NCBI GenBank assembly: GCA_036346355.1
Contig: CM070572.1
Coordinates: forward strand, 34,633,944-34,697,943
From: Rhipidocladum racemiflorum
Lineage: Eukaryota > Streptophyta > Magnoliopsida > Poales > Poaceae
Reading direction: 5' to 3'
DNA length: 64,000 nt
Position 1 is the first letter of the stretch, and every line of letters starts with the position of its first letter. The notes beneath the pieces are model-generated. The model did not search any database. It saw only the letters and a list, made by a program, of their open reading frames with translations, and was not told the DNA's origin. This document shows, one piece after another, positions 33,232 to 46,139 of this stretch. The translations under genes were made by a program, and so were the position numbers.

Positions 33232-33329
33232 TCAGGATTTGACACTCAATTCGTAAGCCTTTCAGCTCCCCCCAGTGACATATGGGACCGTCTGTGTCTA
33301 TGACAGTGGGCCAGAGTGTCAAATCCTGA
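33232..33329. mobile_element. Small hairpin insertion in the GH127 pseudogene
   Basis: A 16-bp perfect inverted repeat (TCAGGATTTGACACTC and its complement) bounds about 98 bp. It splits the former coding sequence between a GYLSAFPS-like segment and a VEAIRA-like segment. No coding content; MITE-like. Confidence 0.65.
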
Positions 33330-34178
33330 AATACGAATTTGACGGGGTCGAGGCCATCAGGGCTGTTTGAGCTCCTTGCTGCAGAATCCAAAAGGTTTAG
33401 GTGGTTTTTCAGTGCTTACTTCTTGATCAATATGTGAATCATTGTCCTGATGTGTGAGTGCAATCTTTGGCTTGCAGATTATGCAAGGGCTTCTTGATCA
33501 GTATACAGTGGCTGGGAATTCCAAGGCCCTTGAGATGGTGGTGGGGATGTCTAATTACTTCAGTGGCCGTGTTAAGAGTCATACAGAAGTACAGCACTGA
33601 GAGGCACTGAGCGTCGCTCAATGTGGAGGCTGGGGGAATGAGTGATGTGCTCTATCAGCTCTACACGGTAACGGTGGTTTGCCAATTTGTTACGAGTGTA
33701 GGCCTGCTAGATTAATCATTAATGCAGTTGTGTGTAACTGCTGTTCTTCTTTATCCGTGGTCTGTTTTAGAAGCATGTTTTATATGAAGTTGCTAACTTC
33801 TCCTACTTAGGAAGAATGATCAGAAGCATTTGACACTGGCTCATCTTTTCGGTAAGCCATGCTTTCTGGGGTTGCTTGCAGTTCAGGTATGCTGATTTAT
33901 TTTCCTAGCTGTGACTATTCTGATATTCAGTATCATCTAGGAATATGTGTTAATTCATTGTAATGACTCAAATGAAGCCGCCTTCCAATTTGTCTGGTTT
34001 ACACCTAGTAGTGTAATCATTTAACATGATAGCTTACTATGTGAAAAAAAAATATGATGAATTTGTGTTCAGTTTAATTTAATTGGCACCCAATGGCGAC
34101 TACCTGTCTACATACCAAACTGATCTAAGTATGTCACTACCGCAATTCATTGCATATTGCGATTTGTCCAATCTAGCT

Positions 34179-34282
34179 AGTAAACTGACATCATGTGCAA
34201 TGCATACCTACATGGAAACTGAACTTATCTAGTAAACTGACAGCATGTGCAATGCATACCTACATGGAAACTGAACTTGAGC
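34179..34282. repeat. 52-bp tandem duplication
   Basis: Two copies of AGTAAACTGACATCATGTGC... (34179-34230 and 34231-34282) differ at one or two bases. They lie in an intron remnant of the GH127 pseudogene. Confidence 0.9.
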
Positions 34283-36042
34283 TCCTTTAGTCTGACTCTT
34301 AATCCATATAATACAAATACAAGATACTATTCCTGTTGCAGGAATGTCTTTGAGTGATTGATTTGTGTGTGTTTTGATTCAGGCTGACAGTATTTCAGGA
34401 TTCCATTCTAATACACATTCCAGTTGTCATTGGTGCACAGATGAGATATGAAGTTACTGGTGATCTTGTCTACAAGGTAAAGAATGCAAACCGTGCTTTC
34501 TAGAGAGTTGAACTACTCCATATTCATAGATGGACAGGCATTTGTCCAGGGATATGAGCATAAGTGTATAAAATTATCATTTAGATTATCATATTGGCTA
34601 CTCTTTTGAAAGGAAAACAATAACCTTATTTTGCTTCCAGTGTATGTATGCTTCATGCCAATATTGGTAAAAATCCTAATGGGTTTGAAAGTTGTGGTAG
34701 CTTAATCTGGGAAAGAAGGTATTTAATGCTAAATTGTGTTTTTTCTTGGTACCATTTTTGGGGGGTGGAGGATAGAAATGCTAAACTATGGTTGTTCAAA
34801 TCTTGGGAATTATTCTGGACATTGTATGAGTACTAGCGTAGTCATTTTTTGTGTCAGCTTTATGTCAAAGCTATGTGTTGGTATTTTATGAAAGTTGCAG
34901 CATTTGCTTTCTTCTTTTCTCATTTTGTTCTCTGGCTCCATTTGAGTGAAGTTGGGAGAAGCTGGCCATAATCCTAATTCCTGAAACAGAAAATCGTGAC
35001 ATTCTTTATGGACACCATAAATTCTTCTCACAGCTATGCAACTGGTGGGACATCTGCTGGTGAATTCTGGTAATTTGACTGTACATGCCTGATTTCCATA
35101 GTATACTTTAATTGTTTTTTCAGGACCAATCCAACCATTCTTCGAAAAACTTATCTTCTCTTATAGAAATGTGTCATATGCAAACATATGCAGGTTTCTC
35201 GCAACGTATTCAGATGCACAAAGGAAATAGCATATGCAGAATATTATGAAAGGGCACTGATAAATGCCGTGTTAAACATCCAAAGAAGGATGGTGTAAGA
35301 AAAATCGTGGAAGCTGTAGATTGTTTACTACAATTTTGATACAACCGAAAAGCAACTTTATATGTGCAAAAGAACAAACCATCGTGGAAGCCAGAGCAAT
35401 TCAGCACTTTAATTGCAACTAAAAGCAAGCTATTTTCAGCACTTAAAACAAGCAACTGGCAATGGCAACTCAGCACTTTAATACATGCATGTAGTCAGCA
35501 ATTGATTGCTTATTCTTATTGCAGCAATACATACATGGAAATTGATGCTTAGAAGTAATTCCTCTTGTAACATTATGCTTAATAACACTAATTAGTACAC
35601 AACTAAATATTTGGAAGGGAGGGGAGAGGGATTTTAAACCCATGATTCTTAATCTTTTAGTCTAGCATCCATCACACTTAGACCTTTTATTGTAAGAATC
35701 ATTCTGTAATTTACATGGGCCATATTATGTTAAAATAATTTAACAATCTTCCACTTGGCCCTTGTAAAAACTTGTCGATTTGATAAATTTTTAGGTGTAC
35801 ACCTTTCATCGAATCTATCAAGTCATCGTTAAATTGAATTGTGGCGACAGAATCATGGCGGTCACAAGGCATACAGTGACAAGATCCCTTCCATATATCA
35901 CAACTGACATAATCCAAACTAACCTTAATGAGAATATTTCATTATTATCCATCACTACCATAATTGTATACGCGATAATATGGATAGCAAAACAATACTT
36001 TTATTGAATTCATAAGGTCATGCAAGCACGAACAACTCAAAG

Positions 36043-36043
<1 letters not shown>

Positions 36044-36078
<35 letters not shown>
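36044..36078. repeat. (GT)n microsatellite
   Basis: About 17 GT units lie between the RNase H end and the 3' LTR of the Copia element. Confidence 0.95.
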
Positions 36079-36080
<2 letters not shown>

Positions 36081-36087
36081 ATACTCA

Positions 36088-39000
36088 TCATGATAACAAG
36101 GTTTTATCTTGTAATGCCCATCCTTTCAACATGGCCACTAAAAATCTTGGGCAGCAGTCCCTTAGCGAATTTGCTATCATCAGATCTGTACCAATATGCT
36201 CGATTGATACCTTTCGTTTTTGCAATTCTTTTACTGTTACGTACTTTAAATCCATATGTTTTGCTCCTTTCAAGTACTTGTCATTTTTGGAGAAGAAGAC
36301 TGCAGCGGAATTGTCACAATAAATCCTTAAATGCTTTTCAATACTATCAATAATATGAAGGCCAGACACAAAATTCTGCAACCACAGTGATTGAATAGTG
36401 GCCTCAAAACATACCATCAATTCAACCTCCATAGTGGAAGTTACAATGACAGATTGCTTTCCACTTTTCCATGAAATTGCTCCTCCAGCCAAAACGAACA
36501 AATAGCCAAATGTAGACTTCCTTAGTCCACACATCCGGTATAATCTGAAACTGAGTAGCCAATCACCTTAAGATGGCTCGATCTCTTGTATGTTAGCATA
36601 CGATCCTCGGTGCCTTGCAAATACCGAAGAAACTTCTTCGCAACTTTCCAATGATCCATTCCAGGATTAATTTGATATCGACCAAACATTCCACTAGCAA
36701 AGGTGATATATGGTCGAGTGTGTGTCGAAGCATACATTAAGCTCCCAACAAGTGATGCGTATGGAATAGATTCCATCTCCTTTCATTCCAAATCATTTTT
36801 TTGGACATTACATTTCACTACACTTGTCCCCTTTCTGAATTGGAACAATTCCCGTAGAGCAATTTTTCATTCTAAATCTCTCCAATAGTTTGTTAATGTA
36901 ACCTTTTTGAGATAGTCCCAATAATCTTTGTTTTCTATCACGGAATATTTCTATTCCAAACACATAGGATGCTTCACCCATATCCTTCATTTCAAAATTA
37001 TTGGAGAGAAATTTCTTTACATCATGTAACAAAGATTTATCATTAGTAGCAAGTAGAATATCGTCAACATATAGGACCAAAATAATAAGCTTGCTCCTAC
37101 TAACCTTCATGTAGATACACCGATCAACGGTTTTCTTATAAAACCATACTTCAAAATGGTATCATTGAATTTTATATACCATTGTCGGGAAGCTTGTTTT
37201 AGCACATATATTCACTTCCTTAATTTACACACCAAATTCTTTTCCTGGAACCAAGAATTCTTCAGGTTGGTTCATATACACTTCTTCATCCAAATCACCA
37301 TTCAGAAAAGCGGTCTTCACATCCATCTGGTGAAGCTCCAAATTATAATGTGCCACCAGAGCCAAAATAATTCTCAAAGAGTCCTTTGAAAATGGAGAGA
37401 AGGTCTCCTTGTAGTCAATATCTTCCTTTTGAGTGTAACCTTTGGCGACAAGTCTAGTCTTATATCTTTCAATGTTGCCTTTTTGAGTCGTGTTTGGTCT
37501 TAATGACCCATTTACACCCAACTTGTTTTGAACTTTGTGGTAACTCGACTAGTTCCCAAACTTTATTGTCATCCATTGATTTCAACTCCTCTTTTATGGT
37601 GTCAAACCACTTTTCAGAATTATCACATTCCATAGCTTGCTTAAATGAGAGTGGGTCATTTTCGATACTCAAGTCACATTCATGTTAAACCACATGATCA
37701 TCTGAAATAGCCGGTTTTTATTCCGTACAAAACTTCGCACTATTCTTTCATATAGAATTCTCTTTTCAGTTGTGACTTGCACATTAGTAGCTAGTTCGAT
37801 AGTTGTATTTTCTGTAGTGTTGTGTAACGGTGATACAACAATGCTAGGAGTAGGGTTGGACTGAATTTCTTTGATATCCACATTTCGTAGATCACCACTC
37901 CCACTGATTTCACCATTATCAAGGAACCGAGCATTTCTAGACTTAACTATTCTTATACTATGATTAGGACAGAAAAATATGTACCCTTTTGATTTTTCAG
38001 GATAGCCAATGAAGCAACCACTAATGGTCTTTTCGTCGAGCTTCTTTTCATATGGATTGTATATTGTTACTTCTACTGGGAGGCCCCAAACATGTAGGTG
38101 CCTCAGGCTAGGTTTCCTTCCTGTCCATAGTTCATAAGGAGTCTTAGGAACTGATTTACTAGGAACTCTATTCAGCAAGTACACAACAGCCCTTAATGCG
38201 TGCAACCACAAAGATAAGGGCACAATCACTATTAATTAACTTGCTCCTAACCATTTCGATAAGAGTACGATTCTGCCTTTCAGCCACCCCGTTTTGTTGA
38301 GGTGTTCTAGGTATTGTATACTGTGCACAAATACCTCGGCTTTCAAGAAACTTTGCAAATGGACCTGGACATTGTCCACTTTCATCAAACTTTCCAAAAT
38401 ATGCACCACCTCTATCCGACCTCACCACCTTGATTTTCCTACCGAGCTGCCTTTCCACCTCATTAACGAGCACCTCTAGAATACTCGCAGCTTAAGACTT
38501 TTCATACAGCAAGTATAGGTAACAATAACGTGAGAAGTCATCAATAAAGGTGATAAAATATTTTTCACCATCCCAGGAAAGAACATCAAATGGACCATAA
38601 ATATCAGTGTGTATTAACTGTAAAAATTCACTACTTGTAGCTAGGTGCCTTGATATGTGTGAGGTTTGCTTCCCCTTAATGCAATCTATACAAACATTCC
38701 AATCAACAAAACCCGATTGAGGTAAAATTTCACTTTTCACTAACCTCAAAACTCTTTTTTTTGGATATGTGACCCAATCATTTGTGCCACAAGAAAGCAA
38801 AACGTTCATTATATGCATTATGTTTGTTACCAATAATATATTCAACATGAAATAGGGATTCTGAAAATCAGCATTAAGATTGAAGCAGTATAAACCATCA
38901 ATTAAAGTACCAGAGCCATACTAGTATTTATTTTTATATAATGGAAATATATTGTCTCCAATCAAAAACTTAAAACTTATTATATCCAATTTTCCCATAG

Positions 39001-40010
39001 ATACTAAATTTCTAGTACATTCAGGAACATAAAGACATTATTTCAGATCTAAGTGTAGACCGGTATCAAGGATTATTCTATAAATCCTGATCTCTTCAAT
39101 TTGTGCATTCATTCTGGTCCCCATGTATAAAAACTTTTCAGATCCGCTTATGGGTTGGATTGAAAGGTATCCCTATGTAACATGTGAAACATGAGTAGCA
39201 GCACCAAAATCTAGCCACCAGTTATGGCTAGCAACTTCGACAAAATTTGATTTAAAGCATACAGAAACATAATGTATACCTTTCTGTTCGAACCATTTCT
39301 TTTTCTTAGGGCAATCCTTCTTGAAATGACCAACCTTCTTGCAACAGTGGCGTCTCAGTTTTTTATGGATTTGGCCCTTACTAACTTGATGTGGAGCCTT
39401 GTCCTTTATTTTACCCTTCTTCCCTGGCTTTTCCTCACTACTACTTGCACCATTGTGCATTGTGAGATGGATAAATTGATCCCTCACTTTCTTTTATCTC
39501 CCTTCTTCCTTAACCAATTGGGTTGCATTCTTGAAGGTTCCATTTTTCTTTTGTGGTGATATAATGCACCTGGAATGAGCCAAATTCAGGAGGTAGGGAG
39601 GTCATGATGAATTAGACCAGAAATAATTCACTTACGTCTATTCCCATGGATGTTAACTTTGCGGCAGTATTTGCCATGCTAATCACATGATCGTGCACGG
39701 GAATAGAACAATCAAATTTCTTGGTCGTTAATGCACTCATAAGATTCCCAATCACAAACTTGTTCGTAATGTTTGATTGAGAATATTTTTTTTAGCTTCG
39801 TCATGAATTCCTTTGCGTTATCAGTTTTAGGCAATGATGGCTTGACATTTTCAGCAATCGTCAAGTGCATCAATTTCAAGCTTAGCCTATTTGACCGTTC
39901 CCAAGCTTAATAAAGGGAACGATCCTCATCAGTACTTTCATCTGTAAAGGATGCAGGCTTTTCATCAAGAACTAATGCTAGATCTAAGTCCATGACAACC
40001 AGCTGAAACC
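36088..40010 (-). pseudogene. Copia gag-pol, broken into frames
   Basis: From 5' to 3' on the - strand: gag tail and zinc knuckle with CCKKVGHFKKDC, then a protease active-site region LDFGAATHVS (39487-39173; the usual Asp-Ser/Thr-Gly motif reads DFG); integrase zinc-binding and core regions, including KGKQTSHISRH, YFITFIDDFSRYCYLYLL and PQQNGVAERQNRTL (38848-38168); integrase C-terminal region (38229-37669); reverse transcriptase with LHQMDVKTAFLNGDLDEEVY (37521-37225) and ILVLYVDDILLATND, the YVDD catalytic motif (37110-36808); and RNase H with ISWKSGKQSVIV (36534-36088). At least five frame breaks or stops separate these blocks, so no polyprotein can be made. Confidence 0.9.
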
Positions 40011-42950
40011 GGATCTGTTCGGACTCATTAAGTTAATAGATGCTGCAAATTTTAAATATGTTCACAGATTAATACTTTGAGTAAAATAGATTCATGTAAG
40101 AACAAACTTTGAATGTGCATCTAAAAACATCTTTGGATGAAATTTAGATACACAGCTGACATCAATAATGATGCTAAAACAAGCACCTTTAATAGATAAT
40201 CAACTATACTCAAGCCAATGCGCACGTTATCTTTGGATAAACTAATAAATTGACCAAGCATATTGATTAACCTCTTTCATGTCACCAATTGTAAGCAATG
40301 ATCCACCTTTGGGCGACCTCCTAGCGTTACAATTCGTGAACTCAATTGTTCATTATATTTTTCAATTAATAGCATCAAATAGAATATGAACAATTGAAAT
40401 GCTCAACTAAATATCTATGATATTTTTTAAGCAAGGCCACTTTGGTGATTAACATGCTTTCGATAATATAAATATTTAATTGGTATGTCACTTTTAATTA
40501 TTCTCATAAGAGTAAACAGTGACCTTATAAACAAAAGAAATTATGTCTTTTAACATTACATACGGACACAAATGCATTTCTTGCATATTATCCCAGTAAC
40601 AATACTGGAAAAGTAAATAACATTTTATTGCTGTAAATATCATTACTAGGATGAATCGCGCACTTGCAGATGCAATTTCACTTATGCGCGTCCATCAAAA
40701 TAGAGCAATACATTTACCATACTACAATATACAATAATATATCATGAAAGGAAGCTTAATCAACATTAAAAGAACACTGTAATGGCGAATCAAAAGTGTT
40801 AACACCATGCTCTGATACCAAATGTAAGAAAAATCGTGAAAGCTGTAAGATTGTTTAGCACAATTTTGATACAACCGAAAAGCAACTTTATATGTGCAAA
40901 AGCACAAACCATCCTTTATAGCCCCCACCTTGAGACATATTAGTAATGCCTTACATATTGAATTTTATTTTTCTCTCCACTCTTTCTTCTTAACCGTTAG
41001 AGTTCCCTCAATGGTTAGATAACTTTTTGTTCCTTTTCTTTTTTGTGTGTACTATTTCTTTCTGTGTTCTTCTATATATTGCTTAGATGTACAAAAGGTT
41101 ATTATGTGGCCAAGGAGAGAAACCAGTGTGAGGAAGAGAGAAGTCAGAGCAATTCCTCGCATTAAATGCATCAGTTTCCTTGCACTAAAGAGTCAGTTTC
41201 CATGCACTTGAGTAGCTAGAGCAATTCAGCACTTTAATTGCAACTAAAAGCAAGCAGTTTTCAGCACTTAAATAAGCAACTGGCAACTGTAACCCAACAC
41301 TTTAATACATGCATGTAGCTAACAATTCATCACTTATTCTTATTGCAGCAATACATGCATGGAAACTAATTCTTAGAAGTAATTCCTTCTGTAACATTGT
41401 GCTTAATTACACTAATTAGTATACAACTAAAAATTTAAAAGGGAGAGGAGAGGGATTTTAAGCCCCATAATTTTTAATCTTTTAGTCTAGCAACCATCAC
41501 ACTTAGATTTTTTTTATTATAAGAATCATTCTGTAATTTACATGGGCCATATTATGTTAAAATAATTTAACAGATGGATCCCGGCGCGATGATTTACATG
41601 CCACCCCAAGCCCCTGGACGGTGTAAAGCAGTGAGCTATCATGGTTGGGGAACAAAATATGATCCATTCTGGTGTTGTTATGGGACAGGTAATATCAAAA
41701 ACTTCTGAATTCTGTTCACTATTTGACATTGCTGCCTTGATGTGAAAATTTTTCAGTGAAACTTAGAATTCAAATTTACAAAGTTCTTGTGTGGCTTGTT
41801 TGTTTAAGAATGTTCTATTTTTCATTTGCAGGGATATAATCCTTTTCAAAACTTGGCTATTCCATTTACTTTGAGGAGAAAGGTGTTACTCCAGCCCTCG
41901 GCACCATTCGGTACATGCCAGGTATTTTCAATTGGAAAACAGCTGGGCTTACTGTTACTCAACAACTCAAACCCCTCACCTGTTCAGACCTGTATCTTCA
42001 AGTTTCACTCTCCATTTCTGTAAAGGTAATTCTTCTGAAGTCCTTTTACATGAATTTCATATCAAAGCATCAGCAGTTAGCTTCCTTGTTTTCTATTTGT
42101 GCAGACAAATGGTCAGTCTGCCACATTGAATGTGAGAATACCATCGTGGACATCTGCCAATGGCGCCAAAGTAACTTTCAATGACAAAGATTTAGGACTA
42201 ATAACTCCAGGTATAATCATTTGAATGCATGAATCACAAATTTACCATTTCAATTATCATTGATCATTTCAGAGACAAGTGTTTTACTTGATCTTATTAT
42301 GTGGGCAGGATCCTTCCTCTCAATCTCAAAACAGTGGAATTCAGGCGATCACTTATCACTACAGTTCCCCATCAACCCAAGGACCGAAGCAATAAAAGGT
42401 CAAAAATTTAGGAAATCTCAACTTTTATGAAATATATGCATCAACATATTTAAGCTTGAAAAAGTACATAGCTAATTTGTTTAGTTCACACACAATAATT
42501 CGTCATGTCAACCAATGGTTATTATAAAAATACATAAGCTAAAAGTGGGCATGACAAATGGCTCTCTGACAATGCAAGAATCAAGTGGGAAGTTCTGTCA
42601 AGCCCAAATGGCTCTCTGACAATGCAAGAACAACCTGAAGTAGATGGCATTGACACCGCCATCCATGCAACATTCAGAGTACACTGTCAGGGCTCATCAA
42701 GGCTGCATGACACCCACAGTGCAACCGTGAAGGGACCTCTATGCAGATCGAACCATTCGACCGGCCAGGAATGGTGATCACAAATAACCTCACCCTATCT
42801 GCACACAAGAGCTCAGATTCCTTCTCCAACATAGCACCTGGGTTCGACAGAAAGCCGGACTCAGTTTCCCTCGAGCTTGGGACCAAACCAGGATGATTCT
42901 TGGTGGCTGGCGCAGATTACTCTTGCGGAACAAAGATTCAGGTCAGCATT

Positions 42951-44640
42951 GAAAGAATCATGCGTTGTTCAAGACACGGTTTCTTCTCTTTAGCCGTCTG
43001 TATGTTGGTAACTGAAGGTGTTGTAAAATGTTACTAGATCATGCGGCATATATGCTGCAGTAGGTGCTGCTGTTTACCCCGATTGTCCTCTGGCTTCTGT
43101 TTGAAACAAGAAAAAAAAATTAAAGAAGGCCATTAGGGCGTCTGATTTGTTAGATGACTCCCGTGGTTAAGGCTGAGTACTGCAACTGTCTTTCATCAGG
43201 ATGTTGCATGCTCGACATTATAATGGTAATATAAACAAATGATCAGAGCAGGTAACAACAGCTAGTTTCATAAAAATACTTCTCCAGCTACTGGGAGGAC
43301 GACAAAGTCGAGATCCCATCCACTCTCATAAACAATGCAGAAGAATCTCAAACAGATTAGAGCTCCCCATCAGTGCCTGCATTGTTTAATACATCTCTGC
43401 TCAACACCCGACAAAAGAGTTGATCTATTTACAAATCATGTCTATATGAGCACCAACCAGGCAACCACAAGTCAAGGAAAAAAGTTTATATCCGCAAAAG
43501 AATATTGTGGAACAACTTGGCTTCTTTGCAATTGACAATCATGCCAAACAACTCTACTTATCTCAATCCATACAATCATGCCAAACAACTCTATTGTATA
43601 GAAGTATTAGGGTACAGAATTTGATATTAGAGAACAGAATATGTGCAATGTTTATGTTCCCTTGCATGAGAATTCCAGTTGCCCTGTACCGGGAAATCAA
43701 AGAAGTAATAATGAATCTTCGCGACAGTGGCAAATCATAGGATTACATTGTACTGTCATGCAGAATCAATCAGCATCTCAATAAACAAGTTGTATCCTGG
43801 TCCAAACCACAGCTCTCCCAAGACAGAATTTTAACAGGTGGTGATCATGCACAAGATTCCCAGTTCACTGCATCCGGGATTACTTATGCTGTTAAGCAGA
43901 CGCCAGTAGCTTGACTTGTCAAACCTCTAGGGGTATTTGTTTCAGTTATAATCCACACTTATACTAAAAACTAAAAGAGAGGTGCTTCTATGCTCTTCCT
44001 TCTAGTACAAGTTGCACAAATCTTGAAGCAAGCGAAGATGTAAGTAATCACCATCTACCCTTCATTCATGCTTTAATAGTTGTGCAACTTTTAAAAGGAA
44101 GAGCATAGAAACACCTCTCATATTAAAATACGACCAAAAGGGGGGTACAGTGATGACCTGAGAACCACCATGTCATCATTTCCTCCCTGATTCAATGTGC
44201 AATCTAGAGTAGGGAGGTAATCATGCATAATTTGATAAACTTCTCTGAATGAGAAGTACTATACGAACATAAACATGATAGAACATACATGAATTGAAAT
44301 GTTTGAATGTATATCATATAGAGGTGCGTATGGAATATCATAAAAATAGATTAGGAAAATGGACTTGTGGGCAATATGATGGACCATAGCTGATTACTAT
44401 TACTGATTGGAAAGTAACATGCATGGGACAATAGTACATTACAGAGCTAGCTAAATGAGATGCCACAATACTGACCAAAAAACCACCATGAATAAAGCTT
44501 ACACAGCACACCCAACATGCAAACAATTTGGACTCGACTGAGATGATGAATTCTCGCAGCTGCCAAGATGCAGTGTGCATCACAATGTTGAATAACTTAA
44601 GAAGAGCAGCAGCCAACAAGAAAGATAAGTGCAAGGATAG
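42951..44640. other. Intergenic region between GH127 pseudogene and SAP gene
   Basis: No ORF with a recognisable domain was found. It holds a short direct repeat (AATCATGCCAAACAACTCTA, near 43538 and 43575) and a foldback MITE at 43977-44119. The right-hand part probably includes the 3' UTR of the - strand SAP gene. Confidence 0.55.
43977..44119. mobile_element. Foldback MITE, ~143 bp
   Basis: The arms are GAGAGGTGCTTCTATGCTCT...GTTGCACAA and TTGTGCAAC...AGAGCATAGAAACACCTCTC. They are inverted copies of about 45 bp around a loop of about 50 bp. Confidence 0.8.
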
Positions 44641-44700
44641 AGCAGCAAAGCCGCATGATGAAATATCGCAGGTTGCAATCCATTTCGCCCCATAGCCCCC

Positions 44701-45216
44701 TTAGATCTTGTCGAGCTTCTCTGCCTTTACCACTGGATTGGCCTTGGCGATGGCATCCCGAGCTGCAGTCCGGTAGTCAAACTGGCAATCATGCTTGTCA
44801 GAATAGCGGTGCACTGCACAGTACATGTTACCGCATCGGCAGTTGAATCCTGTCAGTCCAACCCTCTTCCTACAGGTAGCGCACCGGTTCGGGCCCTCCT
44901 TGCCTTTGGGGTTTACGGCAACACCCTCGCTGGTGCAGGCAACATCACTAGGCTGCACAACAAGCATCTTCTCCTCGAATTGAGCAACCGCCACCTCCGT
45001 GCTTGCATCGACGACAGGCCCTTTCCCACCGTCGCCACCATTGACAATGCTATCGATGGAGGAGGCAGCCAGCTTGGCCTGCTCCTGCTTCATGATCATC
45101 TCCTTGTGGCACTTGGAGCACATGTTCATCGTGGCCGCGCTGCCAAAGAAGCCGCAGTTGTTGATGCATAGGATTGGACCCTCCGGCTGCTGGCAGCCCG
45201 TCTCCTTGTGTTCCAT
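44701..45216 (-). CDS. A20/AN1 zinc-finger stress-associated protein (SAP8-like)
   Basis: A single intact coding exon of 171 aa. The A20 finger is at residues about 16-40, with CINNC, then MCSKC (Cys-x3-Cys-x11-Cys-x2-Cys). The AN1 finger is at about 110-148, with CATC, CRC, C, H..H and HDC ligands all present. The protein ends KAEKLDKI. The architecture and the start MEHKETGCQQPEGPILC match the plant stress-associated protein family, closest in memory to grass SAP8-type proteins. A20/AN1 SAPs are small cytosolic or nuclear proteins, often stress-induced, that bind ubiquitin or act in ubiquitination. The start at 45216 is preferred over an in-frame ATG at 45234 because that ATG overlaps a splice acceptor. 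Nothing suggests degeneration. Confidence 0.95.
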   Translation of the reverse strand: MEHKETGCQQPEGPILCINNCGFFGSAATMNMCSKCHKEMIMKQEQAKLAASSIDSIVNGGDGGKGPVVDASTEVAVAQFEEKMLVVQPSDVACTSEGVAVNPKGKEGPNRCATCRKRVGLTGFNCRCGNMYCAVHRYSDKHDCQFDYRTAARDAIAKANPVVKAEKLDKI

Positions 45217-45228
45217 CTCGACTGTAAT

Positions 45229-45993
45229 CTGCATATCAAACGAACAATGTAAAGGTCACTACGTCGGTACCCAAAGAAAACGAACCAGTTGTAGTCTTCG
45301 GGGAATAAGCGCCAAATCAAATCGATCCATTCGATAATCTAACAGGCACTAGGTAGTCACAGTTCCATGCTAAAACGATCCTGTGAACTGTAACTTTCGG
45401 AAATCATCACGCACTGCACGGAGCTCACACTTTACGAAACAAGATCCTAATTTCCGGGAAGCGCAACACAATCACTATCTCAAAAGCGACCTCCTGAGCA
45501 ATGCTACCAATCTGACCCTAGTATCATTCATTTGGCCGACAGTCCAGATGGAAAACAGGGCATCAAATTTAAATCTTAAAAACTGCAAATTTATCCCAAG
45601 AGAATGTAAATCGAACACGGTACGCACCAAATCTGCTGCGTGATTCAACCAATCACAACAACTACAGCCCGATACACGCATTTCACCGAAAGCGAAAAAT
45701 GTAAATCTAATCATTTCACCTTGAAGAAAAAAAAAAGACTTCAACACCAAAAAGACAAAAAAAAAACGCAGATATACTACTAGCCGAACGGCGCAACCCA
45801 CCAAATCGAACCACGAGCATCGCTGCCTATTACCCTTCCGTCGATCCCCGCACGCAGCGAAACAACACCCCAAGAAACCACCAAAAACTCGCCCAAAAAA
45901 AAAAAACCACGCGGATCGATCAGGAGACACCGAATCTAACCCCGTAACCCACAGATCAAACCAGCCAAGGAGAGGGAGCGAGTAAACCCTAAC
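45229..45993 (-). other. Probable 5'UTR intron of the SAP gene
   Basis: On the - strand a donor CACAGG|GTTAGG lies at 45993. An acceptor TTTGATATGC-AG at 45229 lies 12 nt before the start codon. The 765-bp interval is T-rich on the - strand and non-coding. The exon upstream (about 45994-46110) is C/T-rich and GC-rich, as in grass 5' UTRs. A leader intron of this kind is common in this family and can raise expression; that is inference. Confidence 0.6.
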
Positions 45994-46139
45994 CCTGTGC
46001 GCGGCAGCGGCCGCGGCGGAGGAGACGTGTGGGGATTGGAGTCGCGAGGAGCTCGGCTCGATGGGGGCTTCGAAATCGGGGCGTCGCCTGGGGAAGGTGG
46101 GGAGAGAGAGATAAAAGAGGAGGCCGCGCCGACGGGAAA

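Larger units (their letters stand above)
35294..41572 (-). mobile_element. Copia LTR retrotransposon, 6.28 kb, TSD GATGG, inserted in the GH127 exon
   Basis: The LTRs are at 35294-35745 (452 bp, the element's 3' LTR) and 40823-41572 (750 bp, its 5' LTR). Both begin TGTAAGAAAAATCGTG and end AATTTAACA. Target duplications GATGG lie at 35289-35293 and 41573-41577. The primer-binding site (complement of CTCTGATACCAAA) lies just inside the 5' LTR at 40809-40822. The polypurine tract (complement of ATCTTCCACTTGGCCC) abuts the 3' LTR at 35746. The shorter LTR has lost about 300 bp. The order on the - strand is gag, protease, integrase, RT, RNase H, which is Copia order. Confidence 0.95.
32514..42950 (+). 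pseudogene. GH127 (DUF1680) beta-L-arabinofuranosidase-like pseudogene
   Basis: Exon remnants match plant DUF1680/GH127 proteins: a signal-peptide-like start (MPRGVPVAAVGLVVVSLAAA); WMALVP and LEYLLLLDVDRLV (32514-33030); MWASTHND (about 33110); MQGLLDQYTVAGN (33478-33667); NDQKHLTLAHLFGKPCFLG (33811-33886); GFHSNTHIPVVIGAQMRYE (34383-34476); MDTINSSHSYATGGTSAGE (about 34990-35070); YYERALIN (about 35193-35293); WGTKYDPFWCCYGT (41573-41688); NWKAAGL-like block NWKTAGLTVTQQLKP (41832-42025); NGQSATLNVRIPSWTSANG (42105-42210); SISKQWNSGDHLSLQFPIN (42309-42398); and 42590-42950. Lesions: a frameshift near 32640, a stop at 32896, frameshifts in later exons, a stop near 42895, a lost Glu-Ser-Cys metal-site exon segment, a hairpin insertion at about 33232 and a Copia element at 35294-41572. 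The family would be secreted or in the wall, acting on arabinose-containing glycans; this copy cannot. Confidence 0.9.

Noticed and set aside
45217..45234. Upstream ATG giving MQITVE before the SAP protein
   Set aside because: It overlaps a likely splice acceptor and lies outside the conserved start MEHKETG.
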